Shown: piece after piece, positions 22,210 through 32,945 of the stretch
How positions within the stretch are numbered: the stretch's first letter is position 1
Layout of the letters: each line of letters starts with the position of its first letter
Assembly: GCA_038025085.1 (NCBI GenBank)
Contig: CM076144.1
Coordinates: 20,653,501-20,717,500, forward strand
Direction: 5' to 3'
DNA from: Tetragonia tetragonoides
Taxonomy: Eukaryota > Streptophyta > Magnoliopsida > Caryophyllales > Aizoaceae
DNA: 64,000 nt
Translations under genes and position numbers: made by a program
The notes under the pieces: generated by a model
Seen by the model: the letters and a program-made list of their open reading frames with translations, nothing else
Database searches by the model: none
Told to the model about the DNA's origin: nothing

Positions 22210-22745
22210 TAATATTTAGGGATAAATGTGCTCTTTATAATAATAATTAGGGATTGATGTACCCTTTACAATAACACATTTATAGGGATAAATGTGCTCT
22301 TTATAATAACATTTAGGGATTGATGTACCCTTTACAATAACACATTTATAGGGATAAATGTGCCATTTATAATAACTTTTAGGGGTGAACGTATCATTTA
22401 CAAACATTTTATAGGGTTGAATGTACCCTTTACAATAACACATCTATAGGGATAAATGTGCCCTTTATAATAACATTTAGGGATTAATGTGCCTTTTACA
22501 ATGCCATTTTTATAGGGATGAATGTGCCCTTTATAATAACATTTAGGGATTAATGTACCCTTTACAATAACATATTTATAGGGATAAATGTGCCCTTTAT
22601 AATAACATTTAGGGATTAATGTACCCTTTACAATAACACATTTATAGGGATAAATATGCCCTTTATAATAACATTTAGGGATTAATGTACCCTTTACAAT
22701 AACACATTTATAGGAATAAATGTGTCATTTATAATAACATTTAGG

Positions 22746-23059
22746 AATGTACGTTTTTTACGCTTTTTAGGTGTATAAATTGATCCTTCTAAACTCCTTA
22801 TGATTGTCCAACCTTGGATATTCCTCGGGTCGAGGAGTAGGGCATGGTGGAAGAAGGTCAGATATATGAAAAACAGAACGAGTGAAATTTGCACACCCTT
22901 AGAGATTTGTTTAAAAGCATCGGAGTAGTAAAAACTAATAACAAAGACAGCAAAACCGAACACTGCTACAAAAGGAGTTGTCCTAACATAATTATCATTC
23001 ATTTTTCCCTCTCTTTTTTTTTTTGGATGGGACACTTGGAAGTTGGAACCTCTCTCTTT
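22746..23059. other. Intergenic, no gene seen
   Basis: No coding signal. A ~45-bp stretch ending GATGGGACACTTGGAAGTTG and CTCTCTTTA at about 23016-23060 recurs after the hAT-like MITE (two copies between 23313 and 23390), so the MITE sits inside a small tandem duplication. Confidence 0.5.
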
Positions 23060-23067
23060 ATTTTTTG

Positions 23068-23309
23068 TAGAGTTGTCAAATAGGTCGTGTTGGGTCGTGT
23101 TGGGTCATGTCGTGTTTGGTTTCGTGTAAATCTCAAAATAAACAAATTTAATATGAAATTGATAATACATTAATTTTGAGACAAATTTGTGTAATCGTGT
23201 CTGATTCGGTTTATTCGTGTTCGTGTCGTGTCGTGTTCGTATTTATCTCACAAATTTCAAATCGTGTTCGTGGTGTGTTGTCGTGTCGTGTCAAACATTA
23301 ACAGCTCTA
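23068..23309. mobile_element. hAT-like MITE, 242 bp
   Basis: Ends TAGAGTTGTCAA on the left and, on the other strand, TAGAGCTGTTAA on the right. An identical 8-bp duplication ATTTTTTG flanks it (23060-23067 and 23310-23317), the size made by hAT transposases. The interior is rich in GTCGTGT and GGGTCGTG repeats and codes for nothing. Confidence 0.88.
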
Positions 23310-24159
23310 ATTTTTTGGATGGAACACTTGGAAGTTGAAACCTCTCTCTTTTTTTTTTGGATGGGACACTTGAAAGTTGGAAGTTGGAACATATAATATT
23401 AGAGACATTGGAGTCTTTTATAGTCCCTAGAATCAAACTATACCTAGAATCAAATTAGACCTAGAAGCAAACTAGAAACCAACTAAAAGCTAACTAGACC
23501 CAAACAAGTTCAAAGGAACATCAGACATGGACATCATTTCTTTACAGCTTCGTAAATCAGACAAGTACCATCTGTGGGTCCCAAAAATATCGTTATTTTG
23601 TGTTGTCAGCTTGTACATATGTCTTTCACCATTTGTTTTATCCCCAATTTTCACCCAATCCTATAAACTGAAATGACCAATTTGCCCTGAATGTAATTCA
23701 ACAATTCCACTGTGCATTTGTTATTCGACAATTTCATTGTTTTGCATTTTCAAGGTTGAAACTTAAAACTCCCAAAATGGCAAAGAAATGGCCTTTGATG
23801 ATAATGACATTAGCCAGTGTTCTGAAATCTAGGTTTTGATGATTAACAAACTAAATGAGCGTATGCACATTACTGCTAATGCTTTGTGTGAAGTGATGTG
23901 TTGCAACTTACCATTAATATGGACACCATGTGCATGATTAATTAAGGACTTCTTAATAAAGATTAATTAAGAACATCATTGTGAAGGATTACTCAAAGAT
24001 GAATAAAAGGAAGCATGAAAATTGGAACAATTTAATTGAGAAGAAAAAGATAGTTTGAAAGTCGGTGGAAAATGGGAACAGACTGAAGGACCAGACAATG
24101 GACCATGCTCAGTCAATTCCCACCTCTAAAACGTTTTGCAAAATGATTTTAGGAAATTA

Positions 24160-24500
24160 TTTTCAAAACTTGCTTAGTTCATGTCTTTACTCTAAGTTGT
24201 TTTCTAATGCATTTAAAAGTCTCTCCAGATCTGATTTTCAGTAAAGATAACATTAGTTTACATAAAGTAAGTTGTAAAGTGTTTTCAAAGCAACAAAAAG
24301 GCATCTTTTACTTTAGGACCACTTGCTTGCATACATGTATTATCAAATGTGTTTTCTAATGCACTTCAATGAATACCCAGATCTGGTTTACAGTAAAGAA
24401 AACTTAGTTTTGAATAAAGAATAAGTTTGAGTGTTTTAAAAGCAAAAAAGAGCATCTATTACTTTTCACCACTTGCTTAGTGTCATGTTATTATCCAATA
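24160..24500. repeat. Two diverged ~165-bp tandem copies inside the solo LTR
   Basis: Both copies contain TTTTCTAATGCA, CCAGATCTG, TTTACAGTAAAG or TTTCAGTAAAG, GCATCT and CCACTTGCTT in the same order. Confidence 0.7.
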
Positions 24501-25374
24501 TGTTTTTGGGTTAAACTAAACTGGATTTAAGGATGTTTTGGAGTCCCAAAAACACTATTTTTAAAGTAACATGTCCTAGAGTCTTTTACTTACCCACTTG
24601 CTAGAGTTTGGGTCAAATAAACAAGGGGGCGAAGTTAACTTAAGGGAAATACTGGTATATGGAACCTGAGCTGGAAACATGGTCCCACACTTACGTCCCA
24701 CATCCAGTCCCAGTTTTATTAAATTTTTGAAAATAAAAATGTCTTCTAACTTGTACACCCCTATCATCCAATGGGTACTTTGTTGTGTTTAAAGGAATCA
24801 TTTAAACTGGTTTTTAACTAAGTATTTTCTGATTTACTAAAGTAAGTTGGAGCCTAAAAAGTAAAGTTGCTTTTTAGAGACTTGTGCAATGACTATGTTA
24901 ACACAAGCAATCTATGCATTGAGATTTGGTTGATGTGCTTTTCTGAGACAACAAGGATGCTCCCTTGTCATTTCAAATGAATTTTAAAGCTCTTATGTGT
25001 TAAGAAAACATCTGACATGATTTGACATATTGGAGCCTTTGTTATCAAAATACTTAACCATTAAGCAAATGTCTCAAGCTCCCTCTATAAAAGAGATGAG
25101 ATGAGGTTGTGCAAAACTTAAGAGAGTGAGCTCCAAAGTCTAGTGATGTCTCTTCACAAACAAAACCTCTCTTCCTTCACTTGTTCAAAACGTATTTGTC
25201 TTTGAAGTGAAGTAAAACACTATCCGAATCTGTTTCCAGCAGAGTTCCTATTTAATTAAATAGTCTTTGGCACTTGAGATTTATTTAGAACCTTATCTGC
25301 TTATTTTATAAGCACTTAAATGTTGAGTTTGTATCTTCTTGAGCGAAAGTTTGCTCGAAGTTAAAGTGTTGGCT

Positions 25375-25540
25375 TGTGAGTTTTGGCAACTTGTAGGGAA
25401 GTTGTGGTTTTGGCAACGTGAGTGAAGTTGTGGCTTGGCAACATAAGGAAGTTGTGGTATTGACAACTTGAGTGAAGTTGTGACTTGACAACTTAAGGAA
25501 GTTGTGATCTTGACAACTTAAGTGTAGTTGTGCCTAACTT
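25375..25540. repeat. Short tandem repeat of GAAGTTGTGG / GGCAACTT type in the solo LTR
   Basis: About six half-units of 25 bp, alternating GGAAGTTGTGG, TTGGCAACGTGAG and TGAAGTTGTGACTTGACAAC. It is GT-rich on + and has no coding value. Confidence 0.75.
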
Positions 25541-26180
25541 ATTGTTTGATAGAGTTAGGTGGGCTTGGAAAATGATGCTTAAAATTGTGGTTGTAGCAAG
25601 TTAGAAATGGGCTGGTACAACGTTGGCTCGGTAATACAACAAGAAATTGTGAATCCTACTAGAGAGAGTAGGCCGTGGTTTTTACTCCCAACTGATCCTG
25701 GACTGGTTTTCCACTTTAAAAATATCGTGTGTCTTTTTATGCTCTTTATATTACACGTTTTCGCACTTAATTCTTTCCAGTAGGAACAGACATAGGACCT
25801 CTATCTCTAGGTCTGTTCTTTTCGTAGCAGAAACGAAAAAGAATAAAAAAAATAGGTGACACAATTCAACCCCACTCCTCTTGTATCTCACGAAGTGCAT
25901 TCTAACAGCCATATTGTTAATGTTTGGTTATTTATCATTGGCTGATATGACAGAGGAGACTAAAATGAAGAAAGTGAAGGGTCAAAAAGTGTGCACAAGA
26001 GGATATCAGTGTGCTAAATGGTGTAAATTTTGTTGTAATGAAACGATTCTGTTGTTTTTTTTTCCAAAACTTACCAATTTGAGAATTTGTTTTCTAAGAG
26101 AAATTCTCATGTTGCTCATGCTATTGGGTTTTGGGATTATCAGTCTTATTCTTGAAACAGTTGATTATGAGCCAGAGTAG

Positions 26181-26489
26181 TGGCTGAGTGACACCGACAT
26201 GGATTGAACTAAGAGGGGATTAGGGAGGAGAGAGAGAGAGAGAGAGGGCACTAATACACAATAATAAATATTAATTCTCACCCCAAAAAAATGTTAATTA
26301 TTACTTCTTAATCTCGATCCATCAAATGAGATCAGAACACTAATGATCAAGGCAAATAGGAAAGTAGTTTGCCAAAATCAACTATCATTGGTTTGTGTGC
26401 AAAAAGAAAATGGTAGAGTTTCATAGGAACCGATGGACTAATACATTTTTCATATGAAAGACATTACATCCAAAAACCAGAACTTTAAC
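26181..26489. other. Intergenic with a (GA)n microsatellite
   Basis: A GA run of about 22 bp at 26226-26247 lies just after the chitinase-like fragment. Nothing else is recognisable. Confidence 0.6.
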
Positions 26490-27278
26490 AAAGAAAAAGA
26501 GTTACAGCAGCTTGCTTAACAAAACCTTGTCTCCCCTCTTCAGTTTCCTTGTATTAATGCTTCTTAATCATGCTCTGACAGCAAACTGCAGATTGCTGAG
26601 TTGAACATCACCAGGGGTGTGAATGATATTGAAACATATGTTGTTTCTCTCTCTCCATATAGTGTAAACTACTACAGCTAGAGTTGCACTTGCAACTTTT
26701 TTCAACAGCCTGTTTCTTAGGCCCTATTCTTTTCAACGCTATTATGCTGCATTCCGTTCCGTTGTGTTCAGTTCCAATATGTTCCGTTCTTCAATTAATA
26801 GTCATTTTGTCTCACATTTTCTTCCATTCTACAAGTCGCGCGTTAAAATCTGTTCTATTCTCTTTCTCACCGTCCCGCACCATTCTGTTAAAGAGAACAA
26901 GGGCTTAGTCTTCTGTTTATCCAGTTCAGAACATTATTGTGTGTGATGTCTGGATGAGTGTTCCACCCCCATCCAAGCTTGATCTCCTGCAATAAGACTT
27001 TGAGATCGGCTGCAAGCAAAGAAAATGTGTTTTTGTTTTCGCTTTTTTGTCACACAGGTATGTAGCAGTTTTCTTTGCCTCTCAAGAAACCCATCATTTT
27101 TTTTATTCTGTCCTTTGTATGTAATCTGCCATTATGAGCCAACTAGCAGCAAAACTTGTGTCTTGGCATGCGAAAAGCATTCCAAATCAGATTTGCGTGC
27201 CTGTACTTTGGGTAAGATCCAGTCAGGTGTTGGTAACCACTGGTAGCGGTAAACTTCCTTTGATTGTACTAGACAAGG
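26490..27278 (-). mobile_element. LINE (non-LTR retrotransposon) remnant, C-terminal part
   Basis: The minus strand shows pieces of the C-terminal region of a plant LINE reverse transcriptase protein. Near 27180-27100 is an IWNAFRMPRHKFCC then LAHNGRLHTKDRI segment, as in the zf-RVT domain, and near 26640-26700 a VYTIWRERN segment close to the usual end of these proteins. Stops and frameshifts are frequent. A 185-bp MITE at 26720-26904 interrupts it. Its 5' continuation is found at 34982-35360, on the far side of the element at 27279-34976. Confidence 0.7.
26720..26904. mobile_element. Tourist-like MITE, 185 bp, inside the LINE remnant
   Basis: Left end GGCCCTATTCTTTT and right end, on the other strand, GCCCTTGTTCTCTT form imperfect inverted repeats. 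TTA flanks both sides (26717-26719 and 26905-26907), the 3-bp target used by PIF/Harbinger-type transposases. It interrupts the LINE reading and is therefore younger. Confidence 0.75.
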
Positions 27279-28888
27279 TATAGACGCCAAAAAAGCATCT
27301 TCAGATTTCTCCGCAAAAGCCCGATGATGAAAGGAGTAATTTATAAACTTGAATGCTACTTTTGCTTCAATAGGTAAGATAAGGCCTCAAGTTTTTCTCG
27401 ATCGCTCCTTTATTTCGATCATCATTTAAAAGCCCCTTTTAAGAGATTTCCATTTCTTCCTTCCGTATCCAAATACGATTCCACACCTAAGAGTTATGCC
27501 CAAACAAAGTTAAGAGTCAAAACAGATGTAGCTGAATACTATGGACCATGTTTTCAGCCCCATTTGGGAGTTCATTTGATTGAATTAAATTGTGAGCCTT
27601 ATATTTTTGGATTCCTTATTCAAATAGATTTTCAATGACATATCATGAGCCCACACCACGTTCCCAACCAAGGAGTTACGAGCCCAACATTGATGCGTAC
27701 TCCAAAACTGACCTCTCCTTACACTTTCGGGTATATCTCAAGATCCACAAAACATTTGGACCTGAAACCAAAGCCATTTGAAACTAGACCCAATAATCTT
27801 TCCAACTCATTTTGAATAATCCAATTCGGAGCCCAAACGAGTGAGATATGTCCCGACAAACAACCAGCTGGCAGCTGACAGCCGTCAGCGGCCCTGGGAT
27901 AAAACCTGGATGAAAATCCAGGGACGCTGGCGGCCCTGACCAGGGCCGCTAGCAGCGCTGACACAGCCTCTGACTCGACTCGTTTTCAAGCCCAATTCAA
28001 AAAAATTTCTCTCTTCAGCCGTCCAACCCTACTTCCCTGCGCCTATAAATACGACCCTCCTCCCTCAGTTCAAAACACACAGTCTACAGTTGACACCCTC
28101 TATTCTCAGTAGTATTGACTCTAAGCTTCTCCCTCTTTCTTTCATAAAAAATTCTATTCTATTCTCGGGAGTATTGACACCGAGCTTCCCCCTCTTTCTT
28201 CCAAACTTGAGATCTTGTCTTTACTATTTTTGTCAAATATAGCCTACAGTTCAAGAACAAACTCCTGAGGGCTCAAAATAAATTACTTGCCTAATTGTTT
28301 ATTTTCTAGTAGTCATAATGTAGATATCATGCTAGCATAACGTCTTTTATTGCTTACTAAATATTGTCCTTCCAAGCATGTCTAGCCGTTGTAATGCTAA
28401 ACTTGTCAATCAAATGCATGTCTAAACAAGGGTTAAAAATAAATGTTATGATGCTTGTGATCAACCAATTAATAGTCTAAGTCTAGGTTGTTGATCCGGT
28501 TTGTGTGGGAATCATGTCTTTAAATTATTAAGCAAACTTGAGTTAATAGAGGCCGTCATAAACGGGCGAGTTGGGTGCCTAACACTTTCCCACCTCGTAC
28601 CTTCGCCCCTGAACCCTTTATTCTTGGGTACTCATATGTTCTATATGAGCGGGAGTCTTTCTACAAACATGATCAGTTCACTTATCGCGCTATTGGGTTG
28701 ACCCTCCGGTTCGTCCCTTCGATAAAACGCCGATAGCAGATTTGTGACCTCTTTCATGGTTTTTATTCAATTCAAGTCTTTACAAAAGCTTTTCTAACTC
28801 GATGTTCCCTTGAACTTATCTAAACCCCCAACTTACAAATTTTCTATAAGGACGCACTCCGTGGCCGTAGAAATCCCGGGTCCTTACA
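27279..28888 (+). repeat. 5' LTR of the non-coding Tat-like element
   Basis: Starts TATAGACGCC (a mutated TGTAGACGCC) and ends GGGTCCTTACA. It aligns with the 3' LTR at 33878-34976 over both ends. About 535 bp (roughly 27615-28150) have no counterpart in the 3' LTR; this stretch includes the GC-rich motifs and the TATA box. Apparent short ORFs inside are not believable. Confidence 0.92.
27881..28050 (+). promoter_or_regulatory. LTR promoter with GC-rich near-palindromes and TATA box
   Basis: Three motif copies at 27881-27960 (CCGTCAGCGG, ACGCTGGCGG, CCGCTAGCAG, mostly followed by CCCTG) lie about 85-165 bp before TATAAAT at 28044-28050. CT-rich sequence follows, then CACAGTCTACAG. Order and direction match the two presumed antisense promoters near 16031 and 19321. 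The 3' LTR has lost this segment. Confidence 0.6.
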
Positions 28889-28889
28889 G

Positions 28890-28908
28890 TGGCGACTTCA
28901 CTGGGGAT
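28890..28908 (+). promoter_or_regulatory. Primer-binding site
   Basis: TGGCGACTTCACTGGGGAT begins two bases after the LTR end. The TGGCGACTnCnCTGGGGA pattern is the usual Tat/Ogre primer site, attributed to tRNA-Arg. I did not check it against a tRNA. Confidence 0.8.
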
Positions 28909-31286
28909 TTATTTAAGAGAGTGAGACTCGAAAGTCAAGTTTGCTTAATTATTTAAGAACATGTTCCATATTTTTGCATCATTTGCATGTGCCTTGGCAC
29001 GACCTTTTGACCCTTATCGACCCTCAAGGAAGTTTGTGTCGCAACTCGTAGACAACCCGTATATCTAAAGGAATATACAGTTGTCCTGTCGTGCAAATCA
29101 ACGCTTCCTCACCCATGACTCATAAATCCTTGTTGACGAAAAAGAATTACAATTGATGTGTCGATCATCCGCCGAACGGAAATTGTAATTTGTCGTGGTA
29201 ACCTCATAGGAGCCAAAAGCCTCTAGCCCACATTCGTGCATTCGCTTGCTTGTTGTGCATGTGTCGTTGTAATGCCCGTCTGATCACATGTTTGCCTGTA
29301 AACTGCGTTGTTATAATGCTTGCCTGAATGCATGAATACCGTGACTATGTGCCAACATGTTCTTACGTGCTAGGAGTCTTTTCTTTTATTTTTAGCTAGT
29401 TCCTAATGCCTAAAAATGGTGTGAGAATTCAATTCAATGAACACCCGACAATGTCCCCGATGATATATTTTCATATAGCGTCGAAGTCATGAACAATTTT
29501 CTAGGACCTTTTAGCAAAATAAAATAAAAAGAGTTAGTCTCTCCAATTCCCCTCTTCCACTTTTTTATTTTTTCTTTCTTCTTTTTTGTTTTGATGTAAT
29601 TAGGATTCGGCGAAAAAAAAAAAAAAAAAAAAAAGAGAAAAGCAAAAAAAAATTGGTGTTACAAAAAAAAAAGCCGAAAAAAAATTCGAAAAATAAAAAA
29701 ATTGCCAAAATTTTCTTTTTTTTTTATTTATCTCATTTTCCATTTTCGTTGAATCTAGAAAAATAAAAAAAAATATATGATAGTCCGTCTTTTTCTATTT
29801 TTCTCATTTTTGTTCATCGACTTCATTTTTCCTTTGATATGAGGGGAATCGGGCATTGAGGCTTAGGTTTTTTATTTTCTTCTTTTTCATTTCTTTGCAT
29901 TGCATTGTACGTATTAGACGCTCCATGCTAGGATTCATAAATAATCGTCATGCATACATTGTCGTCATTTTGCGTCTGCATTTGTACAAAAGTCCAAGTC
30001 TTGCATTCATCAATATCTCCATTTGTTCACTACCTCTCATGCACTAGAAGTCTAGAAGAGTCGATAATAAGTCTTCTAGGGTCATTTTGCGTCAATTCAT
30101 TGTCATATATGTCAAGGTCAGTCCGCCATGCATCTTGCATATTGTTGTCGTAACTCTGTAATTGCATTGTCATCATCATGCATTCATGTTCATATAGACG
30201 TCCATAGGCACATTCACCTTAGGGGCTCTCGAAGGTCTTCTAAAAATCATGAGTCTTTGTTTTGACTCATACAACCGGCTCTATGCTGTGGGCATCCTAA
30301 TTGAAGATAACCTTCTTAAGAATTCCACTTAAGTCATGAACAACGTGAGTATCTACAGGGGGCTGTCCTTCATATCCCTGTGAACAGCCTGTGCTCGAGA
30401 AGTTGAAGAGAGTTGAAGTCTCCTAGTGTGCAAGTCTAGTCGAGTCCAGTCAAGTTTAATGATGTCTAGTTTGTCCTTTCAATTCGTCCATAGAGTCTAG
30501 CTTACTTCTCGTGTAATGCCTTTCTTCGATTCAATAAAGATTGCATTTTGATTCCCATCATTGTTCTTTGTTCAATCATATGACGAACTTAAGTTGCCTA
30601 TGACGGAATAAAAAAAATTCAAAAAAAAATTCAAAAGAAAGCCTTCATTGTGGAAAACATCAAACAAAAACTCCCTAATGATCATCCCTACAGAGGACAT
30701 ACAGTTGAACCGCCCGTGCCAATGACAAGAGGCATTCATTTGGCACCTCACATTAATATCCTTCACTACCCTATACATCATTACCACTTGCAACCCTTTG
30801 AGCCTCAGACACATAGTCTTTCATTTCTTAACAACATCATCCTTACCCGGGGAATGGGTGTGTGCGACATGAGAATAGAAGCAACCTTCTAGGCAAAGTG
30901 GACCGACCTACAAAAAAAAAGCAACCGAGAGAAATGCAAAAAAAAAAAAAAAAAAAAAAAAGAAGAAGAAGAGAGAACTCGAAAGTTCAAGAGCAAAAAC
31001 AAAAAAAAAAAAAAAAAAAACAAAAGAGAAAAAAAAAGTCGAGAGTGATCAAAGATCCAAAAAAGTGCAAACACTTCAAGCACAACCAAACAATGGCCTT
31101 AACTAAACATAGGTCTCTTAGCCACCTTGCCCAGATCACAAGCTTCTATACCATCTAGCATACTTTGGGGAGGGGATTTACATTGAGTTTATTTGAGCCT
31201 TTATCCTTTCTTTGACACCTTAACCCAGCCTAACATTACAACCCAAAAGCCCTCCAAGAGGTACGACCATTCAATTGTGTAGTATC
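28909..31286 (+). other. Non-coding interior of the Tat-like element
   Basis: No gag-like frame is left. A-rich tracts occur at 29609-29700 and an A/AG-rich tract at 30912-31045. Open frames across these tracts are low-complexity. The stretch looks like a leader in which the coding part has been deleted. Confidence 0.6.
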
Positions 31287-31350
31287 GAACTACATTGGCC
31301 TGATTCCATAAACTGGATACGTAGGAAACCTCAAGGAGGTCCGGCCATGA
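31287..31350 (+). other. ACTACGT/ACGTAGG hairpin motif, copy 6
   Basis: GAACTACATTGGCCTGATTCCA, loop TAAAC, TGGA, TACGTAGG, then ACCTC-AAG-GAGGT and CCGGCCATGA. The inner stem TCCA/TGGA and the trailing stem ACCTC/GAGGT are perfect; the outer stem has one mismatch (CTACAT against ACGTAG). It is the same compact form as copy 4 but in a different element. Confidence 0.6.
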
Positions 31351-32579
31351 CAACCACTTTGTCACATACATGATCATAAGGAGTTTTTCCATTCCACCAT
31401 TCTCATCTAAGGCTAAAAACAAAATGAGGCCGGTAGGTTGAAAACCCGAAAGGGCGGCCTAGGCAAAATTTAGGGCAACCAAAAAAAAAATATAAAACAA
31501 ATTCAACATCTGGAGGCAACTTAAATTTCCGAGGATTTAGAGCATTGTTTCTCATGTAAGCACTCTTTGGTCAGTCATCTAGAGTCATACTCATCACCTT
31601 TCTCGCAGGATTGCACATAGACTTCCCAACTGGGGGCTTTTTCAGAATGAGTCGGTTCTTTATCCGCTACGTTCCAAGTTGTCCATTCCGTTCCAATACC
31701 TTAAGTTAGGATATTTTGTACCGCTGCATCAACACCCGTAGCTTCTCGAGTAGGTCATAATCGTCAAAATTTACACATCAAACTGGGGGCTGATTCTCCC
31801 TTGACTGCACCCAGTCTTGTCCACTTGTCCCTTACTCTGTCAAAATCATTACAGGATTGAAATTCTTGATCACAAAAACTTTTCTCATATGAATACCCTC
31901 TTCAGACCCAATAGGAGAGAGTCGTGCATATTAGGCTAGGCCGCATGGAGCTGTGAGTCAATAGAGTCTGCATACATCATATTTGCATAAGTACTAGAGT
32001 CACCTTCAAAGGCATGCATGTGTACATAATTTCTCACTGTCTTGAGTCCCTGCGTGTTTACATGTCAATCCCCCTGTGCCCAATGCATATTACTATGTCA
32101 TGTGTTGGGCATCTTGTCATGGTTGGTCGGGCATGTCTATTGCATCTTTTCCCTATGTGCATATTTCCACTACAGGTTTGAGTCTACCCGCTCTCCATCG
32201 AAACCAACAAGTCCGGAACGCATGATCAAGCCCAGAAGCGACCTTCCGACTACAACCAAAAATGGAAATAACCTTCCAACAACAGCCAAGCGCGCGGGCC
32301 CCTGCTGTCCCACGACTTCCTGTCCAGCCAAGAAGCTGTTATTTCAGTCCGTTCGCGGCAAAGATCAGTACCAAGCGCGCGGGAGCGAGTCCCTTTGGCC
32401 CACTAATTCAAAATTGAATAGTTGGTCCATCTTACGGTACCAATTATTTTCATGTAAAACTAACCCGATTATTTTTGCAGGTCCCAAATACTTGAGCCCG
32501 GATGTATGTCGCGATGACAGTTACCGCCCAGAGTGTCAAAGTTATTTTAAGCCCGGTAAATCTGTCGGCCTCATCAATA
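31351..32579 (+). other. Non-coding interior, includes the shared segment 32334-32493
   Basis: No believable gene. 32334-32493 matches 19452-19600. Elsewhere only unique sequence with CCATGCATGTG-type runs is seen. Confidence 0.6.
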
Positions 32580-32945
32580 TCCCAAAAATCCAAAAAATCC
32601 CAATGTCCCGATATCCCAAAAATCCCAAATGCCCCAATGTCCCGATATCTCAAAAAATCCCAAACGTCCCAATGTCGCAATGTCTCAATTTCTCAATGTC
32701 CCAATGTCTCAAAAACCCCAAACGTCCCAATGTATAAATGTCCCAAATATCCCAATGTCCCAATGTCCCGAAATCCCAAATGTCACAAATATCCCAATGT
32801 GCCAATGTCTCAATATCCCAAATGTCCCAAAGTCACAAATGTCCCAATATCCCAAATGTCCCAAAGTCACAAATGTCCCAATATCCCAAATGTCCCAAAG
32901 TCACAAATGTCTCAATGTCCCAATGTCCCAATGTCACAAATTTTG
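32580..32945 (+). repeat. CCCAATGTCCCAAATGTC-type tandem repeat
   Basis: Dozens of short imperfect units built from CCCAATGT, CCCAAATG and AAAGTCACAAATG. Open frames in all three + frames come from the periodicity and are not genes. Confidence 0.9.

Larger units (their letters stand above)
19690..22745 (+). repeat. 66-bp minisatellite, split by a mariner-like element
   Basis: The unit has two related halves, TAGGGATTAATGTACCCTTT plus ACAATAACACATTTA, and TAGGGATAAATGTGCCCTTT plus ATAATAACATT, totalling 66 bp. About two units lie at 19690-19833 and about eight at 22212-22745. The interruption is exactly the mariner-like element at 19834-22209. Tat-lineage 3' regions often hold such arrays, and this one follows Tat-like sequence. 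Confidence 0.9.
23818..25907. mobile_element. Solo LTR, probably Ty1/copia (SIRE/Maximus-like), about 2.1 kb
   Basis: Begins TGTTCTGAAATCTAGG and ends CTAACA, with near-identical flanks GCCAG (23813-23817) and GCCAT (25908-25912) as a 5-bp target duplication. The start resembles the TGTT..AAATCTAGGTTTTGATGAT type of SIRE-lineage LTRs, and the stretch CAATTCAACCCC then CTCCTCTTG near 25862 is typical of their ends. No internal region is present, so recombination between two LTRs has removed it. The join with the chitinase-like frame on both sides confirms the boundaries. Confidence 0.75.
23777..26180 (+). pseudogene. Chitinase-like protein (GH19, CTL type) first exon, split by a solo LTR
   Basis: The 5' part (23777-23817) opens with ATG and codes for the start of a signal peptide (MAKKWPLMIMTLA). 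After the inserted LTR, the same frame continues at 25908 with a hydrophobic stretch and then KKVKGQKVCTRGYQCAKW (about 25969-26022) and KFCCNETI. This is the cysteine-rich N-terminus of plant chitinase-like proteins (POM1/CTL1 group, involved in cellulose assembly rather than chitin cleavage). After CCNETI a frameshift occurs: the family segment TYQFENLFSKRNS, followed by HAIGFWDYQSY (about 26070-26140), reads in another frame. No later exons are present before the LINE remnant. So it is a broken, truncated gene or fragment. Confidence 0.8.

Noticed and set aside
25881..26180. Small secreted cysteine-rich peptide gene
   Set aside because: The start lies in a solo LTR and the cysteine pattern is that of chitinase-like proteins, which continue in a shifted frame.
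30862..31158. Lysine-rich ORF
   Set aside because: A- and AG-rich low-complexity tract inside a non-coding element.
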